A DNA stretch of 64,000 bases, taken from Scatophagus argus (taxonomy: Eukaryota; Chordata; Actinopteri; Scatophagidae). The notes under the pieces were generated by a model, which saw nothing but the letters and a program-made list of their open reading frames with translations, made no database searches and had not been told where the DNA came from. A program made the position numbers and the translations under genes. Of this stretch, positions 12,083-23,900 are shown piece by piece; the stretch's first letter is position 1; each line of letters begins with the position of its first letter. The stretch is from the NCBI RefSeq assembly GCF_020382885.2, contig NC_058512.1:752501-816500 (forward strand), read 5' to 3'.

Positions 12083-12944
12083 TCATCGTCCTCCTCTTTT
12101 CCAGTCCCAGTCAGCTGGATTTTCGTGCTGTTTGCGTGGGGCGACGGAGAGCAGATGTTAGAGCAAACGCACCGCGGCGGGAGCTGCTTGGGATGGGAGA
12201 GCGCGTTCGGATCACATAGTTAGAGAGAAGTTGTTCACCTGAGTCCGGTCTTGGACCTGAGATGTCCACATGTTAGCAAACGGGTCGTGACTGGGTGTGA
12301 GTCTCACAGGCAGCCAAGTTCCCTGACTGACGGGGTTTTAAACGCCAACAGCGGGTCAGGGTCTCTGGGTTCTGCAGGAGGTCCGTTTGAGCACACTGAA
12401 GCTGCACTTGAGTCTCGTTTCTTTGTCACCGCTTTGAGTCACACGTCGCTGGTTTGAGCCACACTGAAAACCTGCAGTCAGGCTCGTGTCTGATGCCAAT
12501 TATCGATTATTGATCAACAGAAAATTCATCGTCAACTGCTGACTGTTTCATGCCTTTGACAAAGTGTGGATTTGCTCGTTTTCTCCGTTTTATTGACATG
12601 ATCTGAGCTGTTTGAGTCTTGGACTTGTTGTTTTCACTTTTAGTGGTTCGATCTTTAATTACTGACGTGACAATTAATCACCGTCAAGACGACTAACCGA
12701 CAGTGAAAATGATCCTGTTGGACCTCCTGATGTTAAATGGTGTCACTGTGGATGGGAAGATGCTGTCCTGACTTTAATGTGTGGATTGTGTGACGCACGT
12801 TTGTCACGAGTGTTGATGCTGATGATGACAGTCTGGTTCAACCAGGATCCAGTCTGAGTGGCGTTCGGTGGGTGGAGACGCAGGCCAGTTTTTTATCTCA
12901 TCGAAGAGCAGACGGATTGACGAACCCGTTTGTTGTCCCATCAG

Positions 12945-13500
12945 GACGTTTGACCTTCCAGCAGCTCATATACTCTGCCTCCACCTGCAGCGGTGGGTCT
13001 CAAACCGCTAAGCTGAGTCTCCGTCTGACAAAACACAAGTTGAACTGAGGAGCTCCGTCGGCAGGCTGAACAGTCTGTGGTTAGGACGATTGGGGTCTTT
13101 GAGGATCCTGTTGGCCTCCTTCCTGCACCGCTGGGTGTAGAGGAGGAGGCATCCAGGTCAGGTCCTCGCTGAGGTGGACCCAGACGAAACTGAAGACTCT
13201 CTCCGCCGTAGTCCTGTTCTCCCTGTCGCTTCCTGTGTTTTTCTGACGCTGAGACGAGGGTTGTCGTCCTGAGAGCGAGATGTCTGGCCCCGCCCTCCTC
13301 TCTGTGGGAGGCCATGTAGTCCAGCTTGAACAGAAAGTTCAAGAGAGGGCTGAGCACACAGCCCTGAGGGACGCCTGTGCTGAGAATCAGGCTGGAGGAC
13401 GTGATGGTGTCCGTCAGGAAGTTCAGGATCCAGTCCCAGAGAGGCGGGGGTTGAGCCCCAGACCTCTGGGCTCGATGATAAGGAGGGCACAGTGATGCTG
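12945..13500 (-). mobile_element. Decayed LINE reverse-transcriptase fragment (Rex1/CR1-like)
   Basis: On the minus strand, the region around 13335-13385 encodes STGVPQGCVLSPLL, the GxPQGxxLSP motif of non-LTR reverse transcriptases. Just upstream it reads WDWILNFLTD, and further downstream (about 13060-13130) it reads ANRILKDPNRPNHRLF, which matches the C-terminal ANRILKDPxHP motif of fish LINEs. The parts are in different frames and the spacing between them is much too short, so most of the palm and thumb is deleted. It is a dead fragment. Superfamily placement is from motif memory. Confidence 0.75.
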
Positions 13501-13810
13501 GATGCTGAACAGTCAGTGAGCGGGAACATGAAGATGTGCTGTTTAACGAGCGAGGCCTGCTCGTTTATCGGCACCGTGTTTGAGCTGTTATGGGTTCATA
13601 TTTAATGGGATTCACACACGCCCTTAAATCACATTGTTATCCACAGAACATTCAGGAAAACTCATGTGAAAATGTTCAGTCAGACAGACCAACGTTTCAG
13701 CCCAGAGTCCAGATGTGAACGCAGTCCACAGTTTGCCTTCCTCTGCTGCGGCGGCTTTAATGAGCTCTAATCATTCATGCCACAGTATATTCTGCTGGCA
13801 GCTTCCAGAC

Positions 13811-13811
<1 letters not shown>

Positions 13812-13850
<39 letters not shown>
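13812..13850 (+). repeat. (GT)n microsatellite
   Basis: Uninterrupted GT run. Confidence 0.95.
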
Positions 13851-13852
<2 letters not shown>

Positions 13853-13972
13853 AAACAAACAGATGTTGTCAAACCTTTCATGTCTTCCAAGAAAAGAGAT
13901 TGTGGAGAACAACTTCACCAACGGCAGCCGTCGTGTTTCTGACGAGTTCTTTCCATTGAGCTGAACGTCGCG

Positions 13973-14050
13973 ATTAAAGGTTAAAGGTTAAAGATTAAAG
14001 GTTAAAGGTTAAAGGTTAAAGATTAAAGATTAAAGGTTAAAGGTTAAAGA
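13973..14050 (+). repeat. Heptamer array (GGTTAAA/GATTAAA)11
   Basis: About eleven tandem heptamers alternating between GGTTAAA and GATTAAA. It resembles but does not match vertebrate telomere repeat TTAGGG. Confidence 0.95.
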
Positions 14051-14689
14051 TGCTGTCGGAGTGTTTTTCGTATGAGACCTGTCAGAGATCCTGTTGTTGT
14101 TAGCTTTTGAGTCCAGACTGAAACATCTCAGTAACTACTGGACCTTCAGACTCCCTCAGGATGAACTCTAATGACTTTGATCTGTCGCCATCATCAGGCT
14201 GACGTTTTAATCCAACACTTTGGCTTGTGATTTCTCTCCATAAGTTTATCGAATCAGCTAATCCAAGCGCAGCCTTTTCACTGTAAGCAGCTGCTGGGTG
14301 GCAGTCCAGCATGTGTGATGAAAATCAGGACGAGCGATGAGGGCCGATTTGATGGGACTCTCATGCTGCACTTCACTGTCACAGCCTGAATGTGCGGAGG
14401 CCGCCAGGCGCCAGCAGCGCCGCCCACAATCCGCCGCTTCTGGGGGCGAATCCATCATCTTGTCAAGATGCAGGTTACTTCTTGCTTCATGGCTTGTTGC
14501 TGTGGAAGCCCAACTGTGCCAAAACAAAACACACAAACAACATGGAATGAAAATATACCGTGCGTCGAAAACTCATTCTCATGGCGTGATTCTGAACTCC
14601 TTACTGTGTCGTCGTTTAGATTTGAAGAATTTAATGCTAAGGCTGGTGTTGCTCCGTCTCTCGACACCTTGACTTCCTGTCTGTGTCTC

Positions 14690-14780
14690 TCAGCTCAAAG
14701 ATCATTTTCAGTCATAAGAAAAACAAAACAGGAGGAAATAGAGCATTTGTTGGGGACTGTTTTCATTGGCCAATGAATCA
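14690..14780 (+). repeat. Short dispersed repeat shared with 53.99-54.07 kb, copy 1
   Basis: The core AACAGGAGGAAAT, then GCA..TGnnGGGGACT(A/G)TTTTCA, then AATGAATC or GATGAAGTC, also occurs at about 54018-54068 in the same orientation. Both copies lie in gene-free DNA. I cannot name the family. Confidence 0.5.
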
Positions 14781-16164
14781 GCATCAGTGACTGTTTGTTC
14801 TCACTCTAATCAGACTGTTTGTCTTTCTCAGCTGCTTTGTTTGCTTCCACAACTTCTGATAAAGAAGCTGAGGGAGTTTTCACATGGGAAAAGTGATATT
14901 AATGCAATAGTTTGCTCAATGCGCACATGTGTGCTGATTTATGGTGGCCATAATGAAGGCGTCCGTCATTTCTAAACACATAAAGATCCAAAATAAACGA
15001 ACGTGAAGATGAATTGGTGTGATAAAACCTGCAGAGGTGCAGGGGGAAGTGCTTTGGGTCACTCATACCAACATAGCGGAGCTCCTTCTCTCTCGTGAAC
15101 GTCCCACACCGTCCGTAGGAGTCACTGACAGATCAGCTCGGTCTCGGCCTTGACTTGGTCTCAGCCCCTCACAGTCTTAGTCTTGTCTCGGTCCTGATGT
15201 CCTGGTATCCATCAGGGAGGTTCTCTCTCTCCAGCAGCTGCCTCAGGGTCTTTCTGTTCTGCCCAGGTGAACCCCCTCCATCTTAACCCCTGATGGTGTG
15301 ACAGGTGGCCTTCATCGTGATGAAGTTAACAGCAGGTTTGTGCAGTGAGGATTGCTTGCTGAATTCAGACCTCACAGAACAGTGAGGTTTAGGATGAGAG
15401 TAATGTTCCTGGATGAGGCCCGTCGTCTTGTCTCCAGGCTCTAATATGTGCAGATAAGATCCAGGTCTGTATTAATTCAAGTCTGTATCCTGAGCAAATC
15501 CTCATTCATCTTCATAAAGTGCATAATTTGATATGAGTCTGCTGAGAGTGAACATCTAATTACAGTTTGAGCAGGCCATCATTTCGTCGTACCTGCTCAC
15601 CTTACTGAGAGGAGCCATGTGAGCCTCCCCAGCCCTGATGTGAACAGATGTAATAAGCTTTATTTTAATGAGAGCGCCTCGAATGCTTCCCACTGAGTCC
15701 TCAGAGGCGTTTTGCTAACTGGAACTAAAAGCTTGTCAAAGAGTAATGATTTCACTTGACTGAGGTAATGAGATGGCATTTAATTTGGACAAGAGAGTAA
15801 AGAACAAACAGCAACACGAACGGCAGCCTGAGGGAACGTTTCCCATCACTTCAGGGATGGTGTGATCATGGCAGTCATCATGTTGTATTGTCTTGTTTTT
15901 TTATCTTTTTAAATCCAAAAGATTTTTATTGGATTAAGCCACAACTATTCATGATAGTCAACAATAGTCTTTCAGTGTATTTGCAGTCTGTAAGGTACAG
16001 TGTGTCACAGGAGCAGCCCGACCTAAAGCATCACCTGCTTCACGGTCTGTTTGACTATGAATGGGAGCTTAATTTACTAAATGAACATCACGCTGCAGTG
16101 AAGAAGAATTGAAATTAGCAACTGAGATCATCAGCAAACTGTTTACTGAAGTCATAAATCAACT

Positions 16165-16280
16165 GAAAAATAGACTCATTTTCTCATAAGCTCACATACC
16201 CTCAGATTTCAGTTTGAAACCAGTGGAGTCGCCCCCTGCTGGACATTAGAAAGCACGAGGGTTTAAGACACTTTGACACA
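16165..16280 (+). repeat. Short dispersed repeat (CCCCCTGCTGG family), copy 2
   Basis: Contains AGACTCATTTTCTCATAAG, then TTTGAAACCAGTGGAG, then TCGCCCCCTGCTGG and TAGAAAGCACGAGGGTTTAAG. The same order is seen in reverse at 6595-6690. Confidence 0.55.
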
Positions 16281-16495
16281 GACTTTAGCCCAGCATCAGA
16301 GTTTGCCTGAAACTTTACAGTCTGTACAGCATATGACACCTTCTGTCCTCAGACCCTCAGTTTGGATCAGGAAAACAAGGTAACAAGGAAGTGATGTAAG
16401 TGGCGTGTTTATGAAGCACTGTAGTCCATCACAGGGTCATTGGTCCTGATCTTACTGAGCTTCAGGTGTGATGAAGCTCTCCGTCAGTCACTACA

Positions 16496-17050
16496 TACAC
16501 CATAAAGACAAAAGTATCCAGACGCCCCTCTTCATGGGGCTGTTCCTCAGGGTTTGTTCTCGGCCCCTGACTCCCAGTGAAGGGAAATCTGAATGCTTCA
16601 GCATACCAAGACATTTTGGACAATGCTATGCTTCCAACTTTGTGCTTCCAACAGTTTGTTGAAGGCCCTTTTCTATTCCAGCATGACTGTGCCCCAGTGC
16701 ACAAAGCAAAGCTCCATAAAGACATGGTTGGATGAGTTTGGTGTGGAAGAACTTGACTGGCCCACACAGAGCCCTGACCTCAACCCCATCCAACACCTTT
16801 GGGATGAACTGGAACGGAGATTGTGAGCCAGGCCTTTTGGTCCAACATCAGTGTGTGACCTCACAAATGCTCTACTGCATGAATGGGCACAAATTCCCAC
16901 AGAAACACTCCAACATGTTGTGGAAAGCCTTCACAGAAGAGTGGAAGCTGTTAGAGCTGCAAAGCTGTCTGTGTGTTTACAATGAGACGTCATTAAAGTC
17001 CCTGTTGGTGTGATGGGCAGCTGTCCCAATACTTTTGTCCATATAGTTTA
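16496..17050 (+). mobile_element. Internally deleted Tc1-type transposon remnant
   Basis: The ends are inverted repeats: the left reads AAGACAAAAGTATCCAGAC and the right is the complement of TGGACAAAAGTATTGGGAC, with TA at each outer edge (16496-16497 and 17049-17050) as expected for Tc1/mariner insertion. The interior holds the 3' half of a DD34E transposase: TWLDEFGVEELDWPTQ, then SPDLNPIQHLWDELERRL at about 16765-16826. The catalytic third acidic residue, normally Glu in NPIEHLW, is Gln here. A one-base insertion near 16711-16715 breaks the frame between the HDCAPVHKA part and the WLDEF part. At 555 bp it is far shorter than an intact 1.3-1.6 kb element, so it cannot move by itself. Confidence 0.85.
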
Positions 17051-19371
17051 TATTATTTGAGTCTAGACTGACATGGAGGCTGAGTTGTCTGGCGGTGGAC
17101 ATGTGTAAAGGTGGTTAAATCCACGGCGTCACCACGTAGACAAAGACATGTTTGCTTCTCATAAAGGTGTCCATCAGCAGCAGGTGTAGTGAAACTGAGA
17201 TCAGTCCACAGGGGACAAAATGGCTCTGCTGAAGATTCAAAGGAAGGGGACATAAACCACAGGAGCTGGATTTGATTTTTATTTCATGGCATCCAACAAA
17301 CAGGCGTCCTTTCTCTGTGCGACAGAAACTGGCAGCGTGAGTCATACGCCTGCTGGGCTTCGCTCGGTGACGACAAGGAGCAGTCAGTTTGAAATGACAA
17401 CATTTCAGCAGTTTTCATCCTGCTGCTCACAACCACTCTGGTCAAGCACTTCAAATTGTTCCCTTCTTTCATTTCGTCCTGTTCTGGCTCACTTTTCTCT
17501 CCACCAAAATCAAAATTTAGTTTTTTTCAGTCTGGTGTTGAAATTCATCCCAGACTGTTCTGCTTTTCCATTACCATATGTTCTAGAAATGAATGTGTAC
17601 TGATGCAGAGCCCAGTGATTTAAGAACAAATATTTGAAATGTTTTGTATATTTTGTGTTTCATCATTTCTCTTCAGTGCATCACTGTTTGGGCTTGATTG
17701 ATCTGCCTGTTATTTTATTTATACATGAATTAATTAATTGCATATAAATTAATTGACAGTCCAAAACTAAAAGGTACTCAGTTTATAGTAATTTATGGCA
17801 AAGAAGGGCAAGAAATCCTCCCATCTGAGTGTTTTATCTAATCAATAATGTGACTAATTGTCGCAGAAGTGCTTCATCGGGCCGTCTGACTACGTATTGA
17901 TGACTGATCACACGGTGAGGCACATGATGCCTCTCTTGTTGGATGTGAATGTCTGGAAAATAAAAATATGGTATGTTAAACCTTCTTTTTCACTGAAAAA
18001 CATGCAGAAAGTGACAGCAGTTTCCACAGCCCTGAGTGCTGTCTCACAGGCTGCAAACGACCCCTTTATTTTAAAGACAAGATGATTCACTGATCACCCA
18101 AAGATGTAAAGTTGCTCCTGCTTGCTTTATGTAACTCAGTGATGGTCAGCAACCAAAACAGCATCACATCGGGTTTGTGTCACGGCTGTGCAGTTTTGAT
18201 GTGGACTGACAAGTGGGAGGTTCTGTGTTTAATTAAGCCTAAAGGGAAGGACATGACAAAACAGTGTGGGTACGTGTGTGTGCTGCGTCAAGATTTTTAT
18301 CTGAATTCTCCACAGAAACTCTGTGTTAAAAGATAAAACGTCTTATGTGATGACAAAGTAACTATGAAAAGATAAACCCGTTAGACAGACGTAAAGTTCA
18401 AATCCACCACTTACCGAGGCGGACACCCTGAATTTGTCCCACAGAGAGATTTATTCCGTGAACATCGGCGACGCCGGGCGGATAAATGAGATGGTGAATC
18501 CCGTCACTGACCCTGCTGGTCTGTTGGATTACACGCCGCTGACCGTCCCACCATGTCAGAAACTGCTACGTGGACTCTGTCTGGTTTGATGCCAGGCCTG
18601 GTTTTGGATGGTGTCCCCTTGTTAATGGTCTCCTCTCTCACTGCAGGGACATGCAGGTCAGGTGACCTGGACTCCCCTGTAAATGCGTCTGTGTCTCAGT
18701 CTGTCCAGGGTTTTTCCTCCTCCTTTGGCACAGGAAATGCTGGAAACTTTCCTCACCAGAAAAATCTTTTTTTAAAAAACGAGTGTAAAGTTGTACTAAT
18801 TTAAATTCAAGTCATGCGAGCAGCTCGGTGACTGCAGACTCAGTCAGGTCAGTGCACACTGACATTGAAGTGAAATGTCTCAGCATCTTTTAGATGGAAA
18901 TTTGGTTCTGCTTTCCTGGATCAGCTTTATAAAGCTACACGTCAAGCGTACGAGTGACCGTCTGCCCCCAAGTGGACAAGAAAAGAAAACGTCTCTTTAG
19001 TAAAGTGATTACCGCGCCAAAGCAGCCGCTGCCAGCTTGTTTAGGTTGGGGTCATTTGCCATTTTCAGCAGGGTTGTTGCTAACTCGGAGATGGAAGTTA
19101 AAAACCAACGCGCAGCCTGTCGTTGGCCACCTGAAACAAACACCAGAGTCGGACCACCACTCTACATAAAGGACTCGCATGTCCTGCACCGACACTGAAC
19201 TCCGAGTGATCCCGTCTGGACGTGAATCTTCGTGATACTGCGACTCGGTGAGGCTCGAAGTGAACCGGGAGTCAGACTCTCCTCTGCAGTCGCACATGAA
19301 TTTGACAAAGTGACTCAGTTGTTGAAGCGTATCCTCATGTTGCAGATTGATCATCAGTTCATCAGTGCGCA

Positions 19372-19425
19372 TGCGTCAATTTTCCCTCGGGGATAAATAA
19401 AGAAATTCTGATTCTGATCGCTGAC
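19372..19425 (+). mobile_element. LINE 3' tail
   Basis: TTTCCCTCGGGGATAAATAA followed by AAGAAATTCTGATTCTGAT is the usual end of CR1/Rex-type fish LINEs: a TTCCC-CGGGG stretch, an AATAAA and a short ATTCTG tail repeat. The upstream 200 bp may be part of the same element but show no recognisable reverse-transcriptase motif. Confidence 0.6.
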
Positions 19426-21061
19426 TGCGAGATGCGGTGACTGTCATGAGCGTTTGTGAGAGGCCTGTCAGCAGAGTGTGGGAGGATTGTTCTACTTGTC
19501 TATCTGCTCATTTCCACTCTATTTATAAGGCAGTGAAGGATGCACGCAGCAGCCAGCAGCACCACCAGAAGTGGCCTCGCCAGGTCCCTCTGCAGGACGC
19601 GGTTTGTAGCATCAAGTCCGTAAATGTGGCCTCACATCCTTTCGTGTGCTTTTTCTCGCTCTCTGGCCTGCTGGGTCCTTCAGGCTCATCGATAAACACT
19701 GTAGTTATGAATATGGAACAACTATGGTTTTATCAGGTCTGTGTGTGTGTGTGTTTTAATCTCACCATCTTTGTTTTCCTGTTTTCATGTGTTCAGACCT
19801 TTACCTGCAGCTGTGTCTTAATATCCTGTAAATTAACTGTGGAGACGAGGTCCACAGACAGTATCAAAGTCTTAAAGAGGACTACTTTACCCTCCCCCGC
19901 TTCCGTCGTCCTGTATGTGCTGTGGTACAGTGGGGGTTTGGACCGGACTGTAACAGGGAGCAAAAGGCACACGATGGGCTGCGAGCCCCCTGGCAGGACT
20001 GAACGGAGCTGCCTGGCTTTAGTCTGAGTCGGACCTGCTGTCTGCCGTATGAATGACTGAGCAGATTCCCCTCTCGACTCGGCGCTGCTGGCTTCAACTC
20101 CCCTCGCTGGGCTCAGAAAGATCTGTTGAAGATTTCAGAAGGATTATGCCTTAAGAGCAAAACCTGATGTGAAAATCAAGGCTGTTACCTCACCGTGAGG
20201 TTTCTGTGTGCGAGCTGATAACACGAGTCAAGCTGGCGGAACGCGGCGCTGCGTTACATGGAAACATAATTCATCGTCCGGGCCCCCTGCCTGCGTCTCC
20301 GGGAGGACGCGGGCCCTCGTTTATCATGCCATCATGGCAACGAACACGAAATGAAGTGCTGAGCGGGAGCTCGTCTGGTCTGATGTTTGAAAATTGCCAG
20401 AGATGAACACAGTGTGACAGGTGTGTTCTCACAGGGATGCAAACACAGAATCAGAGAGATTCCTGTTCCCCAGAGCAGGAAAAAACATCCACGTTCACTT
20501 CCAGGGCCATTAGCATGCAGACCATGTTTATCTCTCAGCTGCTGTGGTACAACTGGAAACAGATTAGCAGCTGCCTTCATCGATGGAACGAGCAGCCTCA
20601 CGGCCCTCGTTCACACACAGACACAAAGCAGTAATTACAGTAAAGCAGCAGTATTGTAGTTTTGCTTCATTTCCAGACTTGTCAGACTAAACAGTTTCAT
20701 AATGAAAGCATCAAAGCAGTCGGATCATTGAGAGGCTTCAGGATTTGTAGTTATTTTGTCACAAACAAACACAAGGCTGGATGTGAAGTGTATCAGCGCG
20801 GAGATCCAAGATCGGGCCGATAAAGACGCTTCTTTTCTGGGGATTAACATCGCAGACTCATTTAAAAACCAGATCAGGCTGCCGGCAGACCTTATTTAGA
20901 TGAGAGTGTGACTCTGGAAACTTTGAAGTAGCATCCGAGGAGGTGGGGATTGTTGTAAGCAGAGAGGATGAGGTTGTTGACGAGTATCTCGTTTGATCTC
21001 CGGCAGCCTGTACTCTGCTGTGTGGGATTGCATAAGACAGAAAGAAGGAGAACGAGAAGAT

Positions 21062-21062
<1 letters not shown>

Positions 21063-21121
<59 letters not shown>
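21063..21121 (+). repeat. (GT)29 microsatellite
   Basis: One of the longest pure dinucleotide runs in the window; likely to vary in length between individuals. Confidence 0.97.
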
Positions 21122-21122
<1 letters not shown>

Positions 21123-22734
21123 CTGCTCGTTGAAGAAATCAGCTTCCTTATACTCCCACAGGTCTGGCAAGACATCCTGATTGTTGTCGCTGTGATTGAT
21201 GCAGATGTCAAACGATGATGAAATCAGGGCTGAAGTGTTTGAATTCACTGAGTTTGTACACTTTGAGCACATCTCGGCAGTGCACATCCAAATCAGTAAT
21301 CCATGAAAAGGTGCAGCTCTGGCTTGTGTTTCGGGAACATGACAGTCTGACAGTCAGACGTGTGAATGTGCCATCTGCATCAATGTGACAGGCTCACCAG
21401 CAGAGCTTCCCCGCTTCTTTGTGTCGTTTCGTCCTTGGATTCGTCCTCTCCTTCTGTTTCCTGTCTCCCGCCCCCCTCGGCTCCATATTCATTGTGTGAA
21501 CTTATTCCCCTTCGAGCTGAGAGGACACTTTAAATCCTAACAGACATTAAACCGAGACCCCTCTTCTCTTTTTCAATAAGTAAACCGTGATGTAGTTTGA
21601 ACCAAAACGGATTAAATGGCACTACTATCTGGCTGTCCCCGTTGCACGCTCACAAAACACTGAAGTTATTTATATCTCTGCAGCCAGAACGCTCGCACCA
21701 GCCAGAAAACATTATCACAGCGCCCTCGCCTCGTCTCTGCATCGCCCAAACATATGAGGCCATGGCAGATTTTAAACGCACAAACACCTCGAGGCAACAG
21801 TAAAAACCACCAGCTACAGCTGTGTGCCTGTGCTGGAGCAGCTCGGCTACCTGAGCGGTGCTTCAACCACAACGGAGCAGCGCAAGCCAGACGTTTGTCA
21901 TTTAAGCACAAAATCAACGTGAGTTTCGTCCAAAGTTGAAGTGAACTTCAGATGGCTATTTTATTAACGCGATTGAATCGAGTTCCTTCCTTTCCAGGAC
22001 TTTTCTTCATCAAGAATACGCCTACTGACATATTTTATTCAGGTGATACCTAAGAAACATCAGCACCAGATACTGGTTTCAGCCAAGTATTAACTCTAAA
22101 AGCTCACAGATTTTGCTCAGACACGATGCTCGGAGGAGGCCGAAGGTCCTCCAGAGAGCTTTGGGAGGGTAGCTGGGAAGCTGACATTAGCACGAGTGGC
22201 TAACTAGCCTTATCGTAACGACACAACACGATGGCCGTCAGCTGATGATGAGACTGGTGCTGTAAGTCAAGTGGCCCTTGTGATGATTGCAGACTGCAGA
22301 TCTGAGATCAGAATCTGAGGCTCCAGTTTGAGGTGTAGTGGCAGCAAACATTCATGAAGCTCATTCAAAGCATCGTCTCCACGGCTAACGGTTTCTCTGG
22401 TTTGCAGGTCTGTTCTGTGAGCCTGTGAGAAGCAGCTCATTGAGAAATATGAGCTGAACAAATAAGGATTGAAGCAAAGACTCAGAAGGGAGATTCATTA
22501 ATGTGTTTGTGCTGAGGCCCTTCAGACGTCTCCTCTCTTTGTCTTCTTTATGATCTCTGTTAGCCTTGGGTTTGTGAAGAAGCCGTTCAGAAGCCGTTCT
22601 GAAAGACACTCAGTGACCGTTTGTGCACAGGCAGTCGAGTTGATCAGACAGTCACAGAGGAAGATTGACTGACCCTGGATCTGAGGGCGAGGAAGTCTGA
22701 GTACCTGTTTTTGTCAGAGAAACTGCTCGAAGGA

Positions 22735-23088
22735 GAAGAAGAAGAATCACTTTATTGACAGTATATATATTTATACATACACACACTGAATTGGTCTTCT
22801 GCATTTGACCCATCCTTAGTTGAACACACACATGCAACACCCGGCAAATTACATGCAGTGAAACACACACAGGAGCAGTGGGCAGCATCAAGCGCCCGGG
22901 GAGCATATTGGGGGGTTAAGTGCCTTGCTCAAGGGCACATCAGCCGGCTAATGGAGGAGGGGGGGAGCATTTTTCACATTAGTCACTCCACCACACCCAA
23001 ATTCTTCCTGCCCGTCAGGTGGGGGAATCAAACCGGTGACCCTCCGATCACAAGCCGCTTCTCCAACCTCTGGGCCACGGCTGCTGAA
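22735..23088 (-). mobile_element. tRNA-headed SINE, minus orientation
   Basis: Read on the minus strand, it begins CAGCAGCCGTGGCCCAGAGG, with GTGGCCCAGAGG like a tRNA A box, and has CCGGTTTGATTCCCCCACC about 40 bases on, close to the B-box consensus GGTTCGANTCC. The body contains TGCCCTTGAGCAAGGCACTT and GCCCACTGCTCCTGTGTGTG, and the tail reads ATTCAGTGTGTGTATG... with a TCAATAAAGTGATT end. A second copy in the opposite orientation lies at 39780-40040. Both belong to a family I know to be common in teleosts; I cannot give its exact name. Confidence 0.7.
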
Positions 23089-23881
23089 TGATGAAAACAC
23101 ATCATTTAGTCATTTCTCTTGTGTCTCGTGCCTCACGTTTGCTTGCTTTAGACGTTTTCGGATGACGTGTTAACAGTAATTTACTCCAATAAGCTTCATG
23201 AAAGCAGCCGTATGAAGAGCACTTCTCAGTCCAAATGCTCCAAATGCTCTTTGTCACATCATTTACACAAATTAATCAGTTTAATTAGAGCGGATGTATG
23301 GGTGTATAGCAGCTGTATTCATCTGATTGCATGATGACTGAATACCACAGAGAGGCTCACTCCAGCATAAAGCTTTAGATTAAAGCCCTCAGATGATGCT
23401 GTGAGGCTGTCAGTGATGTACTGACTACTGTGAGGTAGAATTAGAAACTTTAAATTATCTGGAATAAATCGAATAAGAGACGGAAGGTTCCGTATGAGGC
23501 AAACCACAGATACGGACTCCGCCGAGGCCGCCGTAAGGCTGATGTTGATGTGTGATGGATTGTCAGGAAACTTCACACCCGCTGATGCGACTTGTCTTTG
23601 GAGGTCAGCTTACGGCCTTTAGTCTAAATGTGGACAAGTTAAATAACAGACTCACTGCAGTCTTTCACATCGCGCTGCCCAGGATGCGGGTCGGACCGAG
23701 ATGCTCCACGTTCCGGCTCGGGCCCCGGGGTCGTGTTCTGCCCGTGTGTGACCGACGAGGTCAAATTCTTCATGTTGCATCGAGTGAAACCTTTTTACAT
23801 CCTCTGGACAGTTTGGCACAAATCACCCCATCTCAACACGACCTCAGCTGTGTCACGACCGGCGAGGTAATGTGAAAAGGG

Positions 23882-23900
23882 CATCATCATCATCATCATC
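23882..23900 (+). repeat. (CAT)n repeat
   Basis: Six CAT units, then a looser GTCATCTTCGTCAT continuation. Confidence 0.85.

Noticed and set aside
12941-13574. Two overlapping 138-codon minus-strand genes
   Set aside because: Parts of both frames carry LINE reverse-transcriptase motifs; they are frames through a dead element.
13973-14050. Interstitial telomere repeat
   Set aside because: The unit is GGTTAAA/GATTAAA, seven bases, not TTAGGG.
16468-17013. Functional transposase gene
   Set aside because: Frame broken, catalytic Glu replaced, and the N-terminal half is missing.
19437-20027. A 196-codon plus-strand frame as a gene
   Set aside because: No domain recognised, it starts just after a LINE 3' tail and runs through a GT repeat that yields CVCVC; no supporting splice sites.
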